DNA of 64,000 nt from Costertonia aggregata (GTDB lineage: Bacteria > Bacteroidota > Bacteroidia > Flavobacteriales > Flavobacteriaceae), in assembly GCF_013402795.1 (NCBI RefSeq), contig NZ_CP058595.1:2451848-2515847 (forward strand), in the 5' to 3' direction. The notes under the pieces were generated by a model. The model was given only the letters and a program-made list of their open reading frames with translations, did no database searches and had not been told where the DNA came from. Of the stretch, positions 21,482-31,445 are shown piece after piece. The position numbers were made by a program, and so were the translations under genes. Position 1 is the first letter of the stretch. Every line of letters begins with the position of its first letter.

Positions 21482-23983
21482 CTATCTTGGGTCCAAAATC
21501 ATGTCGATACGCTCCATGGCATCCTGCAGATGATACTTGCTCATGGTGTCCGATGTTCTGGCAATCGCATTACGCAGGCTCCGTTTTAATAGGTTGAGTT
21601 CTGCACGTGCCACGGATCTTATGTCGGATTGGCTGGTATTTACTACCGTTGATTTTTGATAACCGCCAAAAGTAGGCTGTTTTTTCTGGTTTTCGGCGTT
21701 CATCAAATATTCCAAACGATCAATATGTGCTTTTTGGAGGTTTCTCCGGTAGGTATCTATGGTCTTGCCCGTGCGTAGTTCGGACCAAATGCCCGTGCGC
21801 ATGTCTTTCATCATGTCCAAAAGGCGATAGGCCCCATTGCCGTTAGCCGTTTCGTTTTCGATGATGCGTGCCATCTTGCCCAGGCTCAGTATATTGTTCA
21901 ATGTTCTGGTCTGTAATGCTCTGAGGCTTTCCAAATATCCCGAATATTGAATTTTTCCAAATATCTCTTGGTCCAACATCCATTCGGGAGTGCTGAACAG
22001 TTGTTCTTGGAGAAATTGCATACATTTTTTCTGGTGTGCTTTGGGTACATGGGTGTACACGGCGCCTTCTTGATCATATGTTTTTTGATACTCATATACA
22101 CCACCTATATTATTTGAAACATGCCCCATGTAACGGTTAAACTGCGACTGTACCTGACCGTATAGGGTTTGCAGGTCGTCATAGTTTTTGCCGTCCTCGG
22201 CCGTCCATTCTATTAATTTGGGTACAATGCGCTTTAAATTGGCGATACCATATTCGCTTGCCTTAACGGCATCGTCGCCCAAATCTTCGGTCTGGGAGCT
22301 GGGATCTACTATATCACCTACTTGTTGGTGCCCAAACCTGTACAATGGGTCTCCGGCATGTTTTAATATCCATCGGTCCAAGATCGCTTTTTCATCTTCC
22401 GCGGTCTTATCCAAAATAGGTTTGTAGCCCCATTGTATGGCATATTTGTCATACACACCAATATCGGGCATAAGGGCAACGCCATCATCTTCTGGCTGCG
22501 CCACGTAATTAAATCGGGCATAGTCCATAATAGAGGGGGCCGTGCCATATTTTTTGGTGAAACTCGCCGAACGCAATGAATCCACAGGGTACGCCACACT
22601 GCTTCCCATGTTGTGGGGTAGGCCTAACGTATGGCCGACCTCATGTGAGGATACGAACCGGATCAAACGCCCCATCACCTCGTCCTTAAATTCAACGCCC
22701 CTAGCATCGGGGTTTATCGCAGCGGTCTGAATAAAGAACCAATTGCGTAGCAGGGTCATTACATTGTGGTACCAATTGATGTCGGATTCCAAGATTTCGC
22801 CACTACGGGGGTCGCTCACATGAGGACCATTGGCATTGGGAATGGGTGAGGCCAAATAGCGCACCACCGAGTACCTGACATCCTCTGGGGACCATTCAGG
22901 GTCTTCTTCCGCTGTTGGCGGGTCTTTGGCAATAATGGCATTTTTAAAGCCTGCAGCCTCAAAAGCAACTTGCCAATCTTCGATACCTTGCTTTATATAG
23001 GGCACCCACTGCTTTGGTGTGGCCCTGTCTACATAATATACAATTTGCTTTTTGGGCTCCACGAGCTCTCCTCTCTTGTACTTTTCAATATCTTCATCTT
23101 TCACTTCCAACCTCCATCGGTCCAAAAATCGTACGGTCTTACTTTTTTGGGCATCCAGACCATAATCTACTTGCCCCCTTGCGAACCAGCCTACACGTTC
23201 ATCAAAATATCTTCGTTTCATAGGTTTGGCCGGTAACAAAATCATAGAGTTGTTGATTTCTATTGAAATGGTGCCCAGACTACCATTGGAAGGTGGATTG
23301 CTCGCCATGTAGGTTTTTACATGCCGTGCCTCTACATTCAACGGGTAACTTTTTACGGTCTCGATATAGCTTTTTTCAGCATCCAAACGACTTACCTTGT
23401 ATCGCTTGCGGTAAAATTCTGGCATACCAAAAGCCTTTACATCCTTTTCAAAAAGGGAATTTACCTCTATGACCGTGGCCGGGGCAACAGAATCTTTTTT
23501 GAAGGCTTTTATATCAAAGGAATACAATACGGGTTCAAAGTTGGAATTTACCACTGCCTCATGCACGGGAAGGGAATCTGCTGCAACAACATCGTGCGAT
23601 ACTACGCGCAATAGAACCTTTTTGGCCTTTTTCTCCCAGCGCAGTACCTGCGTGTTTATTTTCCCGCCGCCGAAACCAATACCGGATGCGGTTTTTGAGA
23701 TTCTGCTTACCATCAACATTTCTTTGTTAAAGAGCGAATCGGGAATTTCATAAAAATACTTCTCGTTCAACGTATGTACATCAAAAAGCCCTTTATCGGT
23801 AACGGCATCTTTGGTAATGACCTTGTCGTATGGCTTGATTTCCCCTTTTTTTGGTTTGGTCGCTGTGCCCGATGTTTCGGTTTTTTTCTTTTTCTTTTTA
23901 AAAATTTGCCCTTCTGCAGTAGGTACGGCCATAAAAAAGAAGGCCAGGAATAGGCCTGGAAGTAATTTTTTAAACATTTTCAA
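21482..23983 (-). CDS. Secreted zinc metalloprotease (DUF5117/DUF4953 type)
   Basis: This 833-residue protein has a signal peptide (FLAFFFMAVPTAEGQ). The N-terminal half (about 40-300) corresponds to the DUF5118/DUF5117 region (VVAADSLPVHEAVVNSNFEP, ARGQVDYGLDAQKSKTVRFL). The protease core has the extended zinc site SSHEVGHTLGLPHN (about 444-457) and a Met-turn in SIMDYARFNY (about 490), so it is a metzincin-like enzyme. The C-terminal 300 residues are helical (DUF4953-like). These proteins are widespread in Bacteroidota; their substrates are not known to me. The gene stands alone. Confidence 0.9.
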   Translation of the reverse strand: MKMFKKLLPGLFLAFFFMAVPTAEGQIFKKKKKKTETSGTATKPKKGEIKPYDKVITKDAVTDKGLFDVHTLNEKYFYEIPDSLFNKEMLMVSRISKTASGIGFGGGKINTQVLRWEKKAKKVLLRVVSHDVVAADSLPVHEAVVNSNFEPVLYSFDIKAFKKDSVAPATVIEVNSLFEKDVKAFGMPEFYRKRYKVSRLDAEKSYIETVKSYPLNVEARHVKTYMASNPPSNGSLGTISIEINNSMILLPAKPMKRRYFDERVGWFARGQVDYGLDAQKSKTVRFLDRWRLEVKDEDIEKYKRGELVEPKKQIVYYVDRATPKQWVPYIKQGIEDWQVAFEAAGFKNAIIAKDPPTAEEDPEWSPEDVRYSVVRYLASPIPNANGPHVSDPRSGEILESDINWYHNVMTLLRNWFFIQTAAINPDARGVEFKDEVMGRLIRFVSSHEVGHTLGLPHNMGSSVAYPVDSLRSASFTKKYGTAPSIMDYARFNYVAQPEDDGVALMPDIGVYDKYAIQWGYKPILDKTAEDEKAILDRWILKHAGDPLYRFGHQQVGDIVDPSSQTEDLGDDAVKASEYGIANLKRIVPKLIEWTAEDGKNYDDLQTLYGQVQSQFNRYMGHVSNNIGGVYEYQKTYDQEGAVYTHVPKAHQKKCMQFLQEQLFSTPEWMLDQEIFGKIQYSGYLESLRALQTRTLNNILSLGKMARIIENETANGNGAYRLLDMMKDMRTGIWSELRTGKTIDTYRRNLQKAHIDRLEYLMNAENQKKQPTFGGYQKSTVVNTSQSDIRSVARAELNLLKRSLRNAIARTSDTMSKYHLQDAMERIDMILDPR

Positions 23984-24244
23984 GTTGATTTTTGGTTTAA
24001 TTTCAAATAACCGAAAAAAAAAGGCAATGCTTTGTTAATGAAATCATAACCCCTTAAACATCAATAATATTCATAGGTTTATTCTTAATATGGTGTCAAA
24101 AACCTATGTTTTTAACAAAAACTGAAAAGATGTTTTTTCTTTACGCTTAAAAAAAATCAAAGTTTTGTGTAACGTTTTAAAACCAAAGCAGTCTATTAGT
24201 TAGAGAATATTATTCATTTAATCAATTTTCGATTTAGTCAATTT

Positions 24245-24272
24245 AAAACCTTTGCCTTTGGCAGAGGTTTTA
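24245..24272. terminator. Bidirectional terminator-like hairpin
   Basis: AAAACCTTTGCC-TTT-GGCAGAGGTTTTA: a 12-base stem with one mismatch, followed on the plus strand by TTTTTT. It lies 5 bases after the stop of the minus-strand transporter gene at 24277, so it most likely terminates that gene. Confidence 0.6.
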
Positions 24273-24276
24273 TTTT

Positions 24277-25707
24277 TTAGAATATATACGGTATTACGAA
24301 CTGAAACATAAGTATCAACAGTACAACGGCTATAAGGTTCAATATAATACCCACACGCGCCATTTGATGCACTTTTATATGACCACTAGCAAAAACTATG
24401 GCGTTGGGCGGAGTGGCCATGGGCAGCATAAAGGCACAACTACTGGCTATGGTTACGGGAATCAACAAATACAGCAGCGGTATTTCCAAACCTATGGCTA
24501 TCCCCGCCACCACTGGGGCCAAAACGGCCACAAGTGCCACGTTGCTCATAAGTTCGGTCATAAAAAGCATTAAGAATATCAATAGGGCAGCGGTAAACAA
24601 AATACTGATATCACTTTCAGCTATACCACCGGCGACCATATCTACGATACCGCTGACGGACATGCCCTTGGCCAATGCCAAACCACCCCCAAAGAGCACC
24701 AAAATACCCCAGGCCAGTTTTTCGGTATCCTTCCAGTGCAGGATAAAATCCCCTTTTTTAATGTTGTAGGGGATGCCAAACAAAGAAACCGCCGCAATCA
24801 TGCTTATAATGGTATCGGACAATCCCAGTTCTGGAAAGATTTTGTTTATCAAGGTCCTGAAAACCCACAAAAAAACCGTGACACCAAAAATGACCAACAC
24901 CATTTTTTCCTTGCCCGAAGTAGGTCCCAGTTTCTTCAGTTCCAAATCGATAACATCTTTACTGGCAGTAAATCTGAGCTGTTTGTTCGGAAACATCCAC
25001 TTGACCAATACCAAGTAACTAATGGCAATCATGATCGCGGAAAAAGGCAGCCCAATGACCATCCACTTTAAAAAGGATATCTCAATATTGTATTCGTTCT
25101 CCAAAAGACCTATCAAAACCGAATTTGGGGGCGTGCCGATAACCGTGGCGATACCTCCCGCATTGGCTGAAAAGGCAATGCCCAGCATAACGCAAAGCGC
25201 AAAGTTTTGGTCGCTTTTCGTAAAGCCGTCAGCATCATGTATCAGCAGACCGATGACGGACATGGCAATAGGCAGCATGACCACCGTACTAGCAGTATTG
25301 CTGATCCACATGCTCAATGATGCGGTAGCGATCATAAAACCAAGTACCACTTTATTGGGTGTTGTACCTGTTAATTTAATGATATTTAAGGCTATGCGCC
25401 TATGTAGATTTACCTTCTCCAGGGCCAGTGCCATTACAAAACCGCCAAAAAACAGAAAAATGATAGGGCTGCCGTAATTCGCCCCGACTTCGGTCACATC
25501 CATTATTTTCAATAACGGCAGTAGTATAAGCGGTAAAAGTGCCGTAACGGATATGGATACGGCTTCGGTGATCCACCAAATAATCATCCATACGGCGACA
25601 GCGATTACAGCGTCTCCTTTAGCGGAAACCAAGTACAACGGTAAGTTTATCAGTATCAGGAAAAGTATCGGCCCGGAGATAAGTCCCAGTTTTTTACTTA
25701 GGTGCAT
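24277..25707 (-). CDS. SLC13/DASS-family anion symporter
   Basis: This 476-residue protein has about 11-12 membrane helices. Family signatures are visible: two SNT-like motifs of the sodium-binding sites (WISNTASTVVMLPIAMSVIG at about 133 and the related PMATPPNAIVFASGHIK at about 432) and AGGIATVIGTPPNSVLIGLL. Members import dicarboxylates, citrate or sulfate with Na+; the substrate cannot be read from the sequence. It is a single gene followed by a terminator. Confidence 0.9.
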   Translation of the reverse strand: MHLSKKLGLISGPILFLILINLPLYLVSAKGDAVIAVAVWMIIWWITEAVSISVTALLPLILLPLLKIMDVTEVGANYGSPIIFLFFGGFVMALALEKVNLHRRIALNIIKLTGTTPNKVVLGFMIATASLSMWISNTASTVVMLPIAMSVIGLLIHDADGFTKSDQNFALCVMLGIAFSANAGGIATVIGTPPNSVLIGLLENEYNIEISFLKWMVIGLPFSAIMIAISYLVLVKWMFPNKQLRFTASKDVIDLELKKLGPTSGKEKMVLVIFGVTVFLWVFRTLINKIFPELGLSDTIISMIAAVSLFGIPYNIKKGDFILHWKDTEKLAWGILVLFGGGLALAKGMSVSGIVDMVAGGIAESDISILFTAALLIFLMLFMTELMSNVALVAVLAPVVAGIAIGLEIPLLYLLIPVTIASSCAFMLPMATPPNAIVFASGHIKVHQMARVGIILNLIAVVLLILMFQFVIPYIF

Positions 25708-25763
25708 CTACAATCGTTTAATGGCCCCTAAGCTATACTTTTTAACCTAGTTTTAAAAATATG

Positions 25764-27164
25764 TTATTTGTTTACATCTATTAGTTGTAGGTCCTTATCC
25801 GTTGCGCCATAGAATATCCTGGTTTTTTCTTCATGGGAGTAACCGCCGATAAAAAACAATCTGTCTTCTTTTTCAATGATTTCCGGTAAATGCAAACCCT
25901 TGTATTTGAGATTTTTGATGCTATTGCCATTGGCATCAAACTTTCTCAAGTACTCTTTTGAGGACACGATAAAAGTATCTCCCAAGGCCAATAACGCCTG
26001 GTTGTTGTTTGTTCCCTCAAAATAATGTGTTTTGATAGGGCTTCCAGAAGCATTTGTAATTATCAGTTCGCCATTACCGTAGCAAACCAAGTTACCGTTG
26101 GTCAACTGCTCAAGGTGAAAGGTGCCATTGAGGTCATTGGCCGAATTTATTTTAGTGTCCAAAACGGACTCTTCCAAAACAATGTGCGAAGTAACGTTCA
26201 ATGCGGTATCATAAAATACCAAAATGGGTTTGTATCCGCTTATGGAAGGTGATGTAGTATTTTTGTTGAATTTTGCACCAAAGGCTACGTAGCCGCTTTC
26301 GGTCAGTATCAAATCGCCCAACATACTATCGGCATCCCCTATGGGATTTATAAACTCTTCAAAAGCATCCCCGGAGCTGTTTCTGCGTTCAATGGCCGTT
26401 TTGTATACCCCGTCAACCTTTTTTGCCCCATAGTATAAATAAAAACTGCCATCGGCTATGCATCCGTACTTGTGTTTGGTAGCTGAGTTTATTCCGTTGA
26501 GAAAACCCCAGGCGTTATTGTAGGTTACCTCATGGGTGCCATAAAAATCAGCCAAGGTTCTTGAAAAGTGAAAATTTTTGTTTCCACTGGGGAAAACGTT
26601 TAAGAACGCACTATTGGAATTAAATTGTTTGTCGGCAATATAATTGGATGTAGATTGGTAGTTTTCATCAATCTCTGAATAATAAAATTTTGAAGTCCCG
26701 GCATCTTCCACCAATTGCAGGGAATAATAGGTATTGTTTGCTATATTTATACCTGTTTCCAAGGAAACCGTAGAAAAACCATCCGCTATATCGGGGAAAA
26801 AATAATGTTCCTTCGCGGGTTTCACGTAAACGGGATAATTAAAGGTTTCGGTATCTCCGGCCTCGTTTTTCACGGTAAGTTCAATGGTGTAGGCACCGCC
26901 TTCTTGATCTGTGAATACCGGTGCTTCTTCAGAACTTTGCGTACCGTTTCCGAAGTCGTATTTGAACGATATGGCATTTTTGGAACAACTGTTTATCGTT
27001 AGGCTTTCCCCTATTGATACGGTGTCTTTACTAACGGTAAAGCAAGCTTTTAATTTGGCATCGGATTCTGGGATGGAATCAGGGTCGGAATTTGGGGAAG
27101 CGGTTTCCTTGGTACATGCCATAATGGACAAAAGGCATAAGCCCGTAAAGTAGATTTTTTTCAT
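25764..27164 (-). CDS. PKD-domain lipoprotein with predicted propeller-like C-terminus
   Basis: This 466-residue protein has lipobox LLSIMAC (Cys about 16) and a Ser/Pro/Asp linker. A PKD domain follows (about 38-113) with ISFKYDFGNGTQSSEEAPVF and GAYTIELTVKNEAGDTETF, the usual FGDG-type and Y-x-V-x-L-x-V-x-N motifs. The rest is repeated strand blocks (ILTESGYVAFGAKFNK, LEQLTNGNLVCYGNGELI, LLALGDTFIVSS) like a beta propeller. It is likely a surface protein of unknown ligand. Confidence 0.75.
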   Translation of the reverse strand: MKKIYFTGLCLLSIMACTKETASPNSDPDSIPESDAKLKACFTVSKDTVSIGESLTINSCSKNAISFKYDFGNGTQSSEEAPVFTDQEGGAYTIELTVKNEAGDTETFNYPVYVKPAKEHYFFPDIADGFSTVSLETGINIANNTYYSLQLVEDAGTSKFYYSEIDENYQSTSNYIADKQFNSNSAFLNVFPSGNKNFHFSRTLADFYGTHEVTYNNAWGFLNGINSATKHKYGCIADGSFYLYYGAKKVDGVYKTAIERRNSSGDAFEEFINPIGDADSMLGDLILTESGYVAFGAKFNKNTTSPSISGYKPILVFYDTALNVTSHIVLEESVLDTKINSANDLNGTFHLEQLTNGNLVCYGNGELIITNASGSPIKTHYFEGTNNNQALLALGDTFIVSSKEYLRKFDANGNSIKNLKYKGLHLPEIIEKEDRLFFIGGYSHEEKTRIFYGATDKDLQLIDVNK

Positions 27165-27301
27165 AATGATAGGATTTGGGTATCACTAAGATAAAAAATC
27201 TATCGAATGAATTTTCTTAAAATCGATGAGATGCATGTTTCTTTAACAAAACGCACAATATTTTGATTTTAAAGCAGTTAAACGATTTTTATCATCGGTG
27301 T

Positions 27302-28996
27302 TTAACGCTCTTCTAGGGTACATAGCAAAGCATCTGCTTCTTTGTAAACTTTCGTTAGGCCTAATTTGTTTAAGCCTTTTATGCCTTTGTCCCAAGCTTT
27401 ATTACTCAGATTTGCAGCCTCTTTCAAATCATTTAAAGGCATTGTTTTTGTCTTTTTGATGATATCGAAAATGGTTTTTTCGTTTTCGGAGAGTTCCAAG
27501 GGTTTTTTCTCTGGGCGCATTTGTGGAAAGAACAATACTTCCTGTATGGAGGAATTGTTGGTCAATAACATGACCAAACGATCTATGCCGATACCAATAC
27601 CAGAAGTAGGCGGCATACCGTATTCCAAAGCGCGCAAAAAGTCCTGATCAATGAACATGGCCTCATCGTCTCCTTTTTCGGATAGTTTCAGCTGCTCTTC
27701 AAAACGTTGGCGCTGATCTATAGGGTCGTTGAGCTCGGAATAGCAGTTGGCGAGCTCTTTACCGTTGACCATTAGTTCAAAACGCTCGGTCAGGGCCGGA
27801 TTGTTCCTATGCTCCTTGGTCAACGGGCTCATTTCTTTCGGATAGTCGGTTATGAAGGTTGGCTGTATGTAGTGGTGTTCACATTTTTCGCCAAAAATCT
27901 CATCTATCAATTTGCCAACGCCCATAGTGTCGTCTACTTCAATGCCCAGACTTTTTGCGGTTTCACGCAACTGTATCTCATCCATCCCGGAAACATCTAC
28001 TCCGGTATGTGTTTTTATCGCTTTGAGAATGGGCACTCTGGCATAGGGGGCCTTAAATTCTATTTCATTTTCCCCTACGGTTACTTTGGAAGTTCCGTTG
28101 GCATCAATGGCTACTTTTTCCAATAACTGTTCGGTAGTGTCCATCATCCAATTGTAGTCCTTGTAGGCTACGTAGAGTTCCATAACGGTAAATTCGGGAT
28201 TATGGGTCCTGTCCATACCTTCGTTACGAAAATCCTTTGAAAACTCATAAACTCCGTCAAAACCACCAACGATCAGTCTCTTTAGGTACAATTCATTCGC
28301 AATACGAAGATACAAGGGAATATTTAGGGCATTATGGTGCGTTAAAAACGGACGTGCCGCCGCACCACCGGGAATGGGTTGTAAAATCGGGGTTTCCACC
28401 TCTAAATAGCCTCTTTCATTATAAAATTGGCGTATACTGTTCGTGATTTTGGTGCGTTTGATGAAAGTGTCCTTGACTTTAGGATTTACGACCAAGTCAA
28501 CATACCGTTGCCTATACCTTAATTCGGAATCGTTAAATTCATCGTACACATTGCCTTCGGCATCTTTTTTGGGTAGGGGTAAAGGGCGCAATGCCTTACT
28601 GAGCATGGTAAAGTTTTTTACCATAACGGTTTTTTCGCCCACTTGGGTGGTAAAAAGTTCGCCTTCGACACCAATAATATCACCAATATCCAACAGTTTT
28701 TTGTACACCTCGTTATACAGTGTTTTATCTTCTCCCGGACAAATCTCATCGCGATTGAAGTAAACCTGTATTCTACCCTCACTATCCTGTAACTCGGCAA
28801 ACGAAGCTTTGCCTTGGATACGGCGCGACATCAACCTCCCGGAAATCACTACTTTTTTACCTTGGGTAAAATCGGTTTTTATACTTTTAGAAGTAGCATC
28901 TACAGGATATAAAGCTGCCGGGTAGGGATCAATGCCCATTTCCCTGAGCTTGGCCAATTTTTCCCTTCTAATGATTTCTTGTTCCGAAAGTTGCAT
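27302..28996 (-). CDS. lysS: Lysine--tRNA ligase, class II
   Basis: This 564-residue class II LysRS charges tRNA-Lys in the cytoplasm. The N-terminal OB-fold anticodon-binding domain is at about 50-150 ([20 protein letters not shown]). Motif 2 is [20 protein letters not shown] and motif 3 is [15 protein letters not shown]. The length exceeds the usual 500 residues by a C-terminal extension of about 60 residues ([20 protein letters not shown]) that is common in Bacteroidota. Confidence 0.97.
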   Translation of the reverse strand: MQLSEQEIIRREKLAKLREMGIDPYPAALYPVDATSKSIKTDFTQGKKVVISGRLMSRRIQGKASFAELQDSEGRIQVYFNRDEICPGEDKTLYNEVYKKLLDIGDIIGVEGELFTTQVGEKTVMVKNFTMLSKALRPLPLPKKDAEGNVYDEFNDSELRYRQRYVDLVVNPKVKDTFIKRTKITNSIRQFYNERGYLEVETPILQPIPGGAAARPFLTHHNALNIPLYLRIANELYLKRLIVGGFDGVYEFSKDFRNEGMDRTHNPEFTVMELYVAYKDYNWMMDTTEQLLEKVAIDANGTSKVTVGENEIEFKAPYARVPILKAIKTHTGVDVSGMDEIQLRETAKSLGIEVDDTMGVGKLIDEIFGEKCEHHYIQPTFITDYPKEMSPLTKEHRNNPALTERFELMVNGKELANCYSELNDPIDQRQRFEEQLKLSEKGDDEAMFIDQDFLRALEYGMPPTSGIGIGIDRLVMLLTNNSSIQEVLFFPQMRPEKKPLELSENEKTIFDIIKKTKTMPLNDLKEAANLSNKAWDKGIKGLNKLGLTKVYKEADALLCTLEER

Positions 28997-29141
28997 TTGT
29001 TGCGATTTAAGGCTGCAAATATAGGTGGTTTGGGCAAATCTATCAATTCAAATAAAGTCTAAAATTTTGCTTTGGATATACTGTAACAAATCAGGTGATT
29101 TTGCGTCAAATACATACATCAATCAAAAAAATCCTAAATCA

Positions 29142-29297
29142 ATGAGTTTTTTTCGTGTTTTATTGGCCATTGTTTTTCCGCCGCTGTCCGTTATAGGAAA
29201 AGGTTGTGGTTCTTTCCTGATCGTACTTTTGCTTACTTTCTGCGGATGGGTTCCTGGGGTAATCGCAGCTTTGGTAATCTTGAACAATCCTAACTAG
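29142..29297 (+). CDS. YqaE/Pmp3-family membrane peptide
   Basis: I start at the ATG at 29142-29144 (MSFFRVLLAIVFPPLSVIGK), giving 51 residues. Two membrane helices, the conserved FPPLSV turn and WVPGVIAALVIL at the end match the Pmp3/UPF0057 family, linked in other organisms to membrane potential and salt stress. The open frame extends upstream of the ATG but overlaps the lysS promoter region and does not match the family. Confidence 0.9.
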   Translation: MSFFRVLLAIVFPPLSVIGKGCGSFLIVLLLTFCGWVPGVIAALVILNNPN

Positions 29298-29366
29298 CCT
29301 TAATATACGCTACGAATGAAGTAGAATTCAAGATCGTTCGCTCAACTTTTTACTACCTTTGTTCCC

Positions 29367-30083
29367 ATGAACAAGAAGGTTGTCTTAGAAGACTTGGGTC
29401 TACAGGATTACAAAAAAACCTGGGACTATCAAGAGGGGCTTTTTGAAAATATCATAGCTATAAAAATCAAGAACAGAAGGGAAGGAGCAGGTTTGGAAAC
29501 GCCCAATCATTTTTTGTTCGTTGAGCATCCTCATGTATATACCTTGGGTAAAAGCGGTGATATAGGTAATCTCTTGGTCGGCGAAAAGGTTTTGGAAGAA
29601 AAAGGGGCCAAGTTCTACAAAATCAATCGGGGAGGGGACATTACCTATCACGGTCCCGGGCAAATCGTGGGCTACCCTATTTTGGACCTTGACAACTTCT
29701 TTACCGATATTCACAAATACTTACGTTTTTTGGAAGAAATGGTCATTTTGACCTTGGCTGAATATGGGTTAAAAGCTGAACGTTCCGGCGGTGAAACCGG
29801 AGTTTGGTTGGATGTTGGCACCCCGTTTGCCCGTAAAATATGTGCCATGGGCGTTAGGGCTTCCCGTTGGGTCACCATGCACGGTTTTGCATTGAACGTA
29901 AATGCCGATTTAGGGTATTTTGATCTGATGATTCCCTGTGGGATTAAGGACAAGGCCGTAACTTCATTAAATATAGAATTGGGGAAACAGCAAGTTGATA
30001 TGGATGAGGTCAAACAAAAACTCCTCAGGCATTTTGAAGCTCTTTTCAAGGCGGAATTGGTAAAACAAAAAACCCCGGTGTGA
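29367..30083 (+). CDS. lipB: Octanoyl-[acyl carrier protein]:protein N-octanoyltransferase
   Basis: This 238-residue protein moves octanoate from ACP to lipoyl domains, the first step of lipoate synthesis. It has family motifs NRGGDITYHGPGQIVGYPIL (about 90), RKICAMGVRASRWVTMHGFA with the catalytic-lysine region (about 156), and the catalytic Cys in LMIPCGIKDK (about 193). The start MNKKVVLEDLGLQDYK is typical. It follows the Pmp3-like gene by 69 bases on the same strand. Confidence 0.96.
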   Translation: MNKKVVLEDLGLQDYKKTWDYQEGLFENIIAIKIKNRREGAGLETPNHFLFVEHPHVYTLGKSGDIGNLLVGEKVLEEKGAKFYKINRGGDITYHGPGQIVGYPILDLDNFFTDIHKYLRFLEEMVILTLAEYGLKAERSGGETGVWLDVGTPFARKICAMGVRASRWVTMHGFALNVNADLGYFDLMIPCGIKDKAVTSLNIELGKQQVDMDEVKQKLLRHFEALFKAELVKQKTPV

Positions 30084-30096
30084 GCCGAGGTTTTTG
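30066..30096. terminator. Terminator overlapping the end of lipB
   Basis: AAAAACCCCGG-TGTGAG-CCGAGGTTTTT: a stem with one mismatch that includes the lipB stop codon. It has A and T runs on both sides, so it can serve lipB and the convergent gene at 30127. Confidence 0.65.
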
Positions 30097-30126
30097 TTTG
30101 CCATTTAGTCATTGAATTGCGTTAGC

Positions 30127-30696
30127 TTAGTGCTGCAAACCTAAATAATCCATCGCTTCTGCGTAGGACATTTTCCTAAGGTCAACGTTTGTGTTTTTGG
30201 CACTGGTTGAAGATTCAACAAGTACATACCTTACCTCACCGCTTGGTGGTATAGCAGCCGCATTATCCGTATTATCCGTAACTAGAAAACGTATTTCGGC
30301 ATCATCTGCATTAATAGTGTAGTACATGTCCCAACTTTGGTTCGTTATGGGCAAGGCTCTTACATTATCAAATGAATCTTTATAATATGCTAGAATTGCA
30401 TAGGAGTCTACAACCTCAGCAGTAATTCTGGAATCATCGATTGAAAAACTGTTCGCTAAGAAACCACTGTACGTGTCACCAAAATCGGTTGAGGTCCACC
30501 CTGATGCAATAACATTGGCATTGCCATCTTCACCATTCTCACCGTCAGCACCATCTTGTCCCGCAGGCCCTTGCTCACCTTGCGGCCCCTGTGGTCCAAT
30601 AGTACCATCTTCACCATCCTCGGCAGAGCAAGAAAATATAAGTATTGTGCTGAGTGCCATTAGAAATAATTTTGTCTTTAAGATTACTTTTTTCAT
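30127..30696 (-). CDS. Lipoprotein with collagen-like Gly-X-Y stretch
   Basis: This 189-residue protein has a lipoprotein signal (ALSTILIFSC, Cys about 23). Residues 29-56 form about eight Gly-X-Y triplets (GPQGPQGEQGPAGQDGAD), a collagen-like rod, followed by a beta-rich globular domain (VIASGWTSTDFGDTYSG, VRYVLVESSTSAKN). It may stand off the cell surface as a trimer. Similar short collagen-stalk lipoproteins are frequent in flavobacteria. The function is unknown. Confidence 0.8.
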   Translation of the reverse strand: MKKVILKTKLFLMALSTILIFSCSAEDGEDGTIGPQGPQGEQGPAGQDGADGENGEDGNANVIASGWTSTDFGDTYSGFLANSFSIDDSRITAEVVDSYAILAYYKDSFDNVRALPITNQSWDMYYTINADDAEIRFLVTDNTDNAAAIPPSGEVRYVLVESSTSAKNTNVDLRKMSYAEAMDYLGLQH

Positions 30697-30765
30697 GATT
30701 TTAAAATTTTAATATTAAAAAATAGTTTTAATTGTTTATTTGGGGAACCTTTTAAAACAGTTGAA

Positions 30766-31431
30766 CTATGGTTTTAGAGTGCTATTTTGAATGGATTTGA
30801 TTACAGATTCCGAATCAAGGAAATCTTTAAATACACTATGTATTTTTTTAGTCAATACCATTGTAAATTCATGGGATATCCGTTTCCCATCCATTCGTTT
30901 TAAAGTGCCATTTAATGAAACCTTCTGCACCTTAAGCGTATGATTGTTTAAGTTCTCATGGTCAAAACTTAGTACGATTTCCCTATGGCCAGACCATATG
31001 ATATCAAGGGGCATATAGTCTGCTCCACTGACGATGCACCCTTGCAAACCTTTTTTTGCGTGGATAATATGTTCTTTCTTGCCGGCAAAAGTGAATATCA
31101 GCTGTAAATGATTTTTTGGTGTAGATTGAAAATGTGATGACGTAGCCGTGATTGAATTGAACTGATGATGCCACGACGTAGAGCCTTCGCTACGTTTTAT
31201 TCCTCGGGAGCTCGATAATTTTAAACCTGTTGGTTTTTTAGGCCTGTAATACAACATTTTATCCCCTAGGATTTCAAAGGATATGGTGTCCCCGTTCAAT
31301 TTTAGTGAAATAGTGGGCTTGACCTTAGTGTTGAATGTTTTTACCAAATCGCTTAGGTCTGTTTTAGCAGTTTGCGCCATTGTAGGTATTTGAAAAAGCG
31401 CAACCGATAGTATGAACAAGATTTCTTTCAT
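30766..31431 (-). CDS. Secreted beta-rich protein, unknown
   Basis: This 221-residue protein has signal peptide MKEILFILSVALFQIPTMAQ. The mature protein has KVKPTISLKLNGDTISFEIL, a central HLQLIFTFAGKKEHIIHAKK and a C-terminal SLNGTLKRMDGKRISHEFTM. The family is not recognised. It is the last gene of a tight minus-strand run (14 bases after the OmpA-type lipoprotein gene), so it probably belongs to the same operon. Confidence 0.55.
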   Translation of the reverse strand: MKEILFILSVALFQIPTMAQTAKTDLSDLVKTFNTKVKPTISLKLNGDTISFEILGDKMLYYRPKKPTGLKLSSSRGIKRSEGSTSWHHQFNSITATSSHFQSTPKNHLQLIFTFAGKKEHIIHAKKGLQGCIVSGADYMPLDIIWSGHREIVLSFDHENLNNHTLKVQKVSLNGTLKRMDGKRISHEFTMVLTKKIHSVFKDFLDSESVIKSIQNSTLKP

Positions 31432-31445
31432 TACAACATTTTATC

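Noticed and set aside
23984-24244. Promoter or small gene between the metalloprotease and transporter
   Set aside because: AT-rich sequence without a convincing TTTG/TAnnTTTG pair or ORF.
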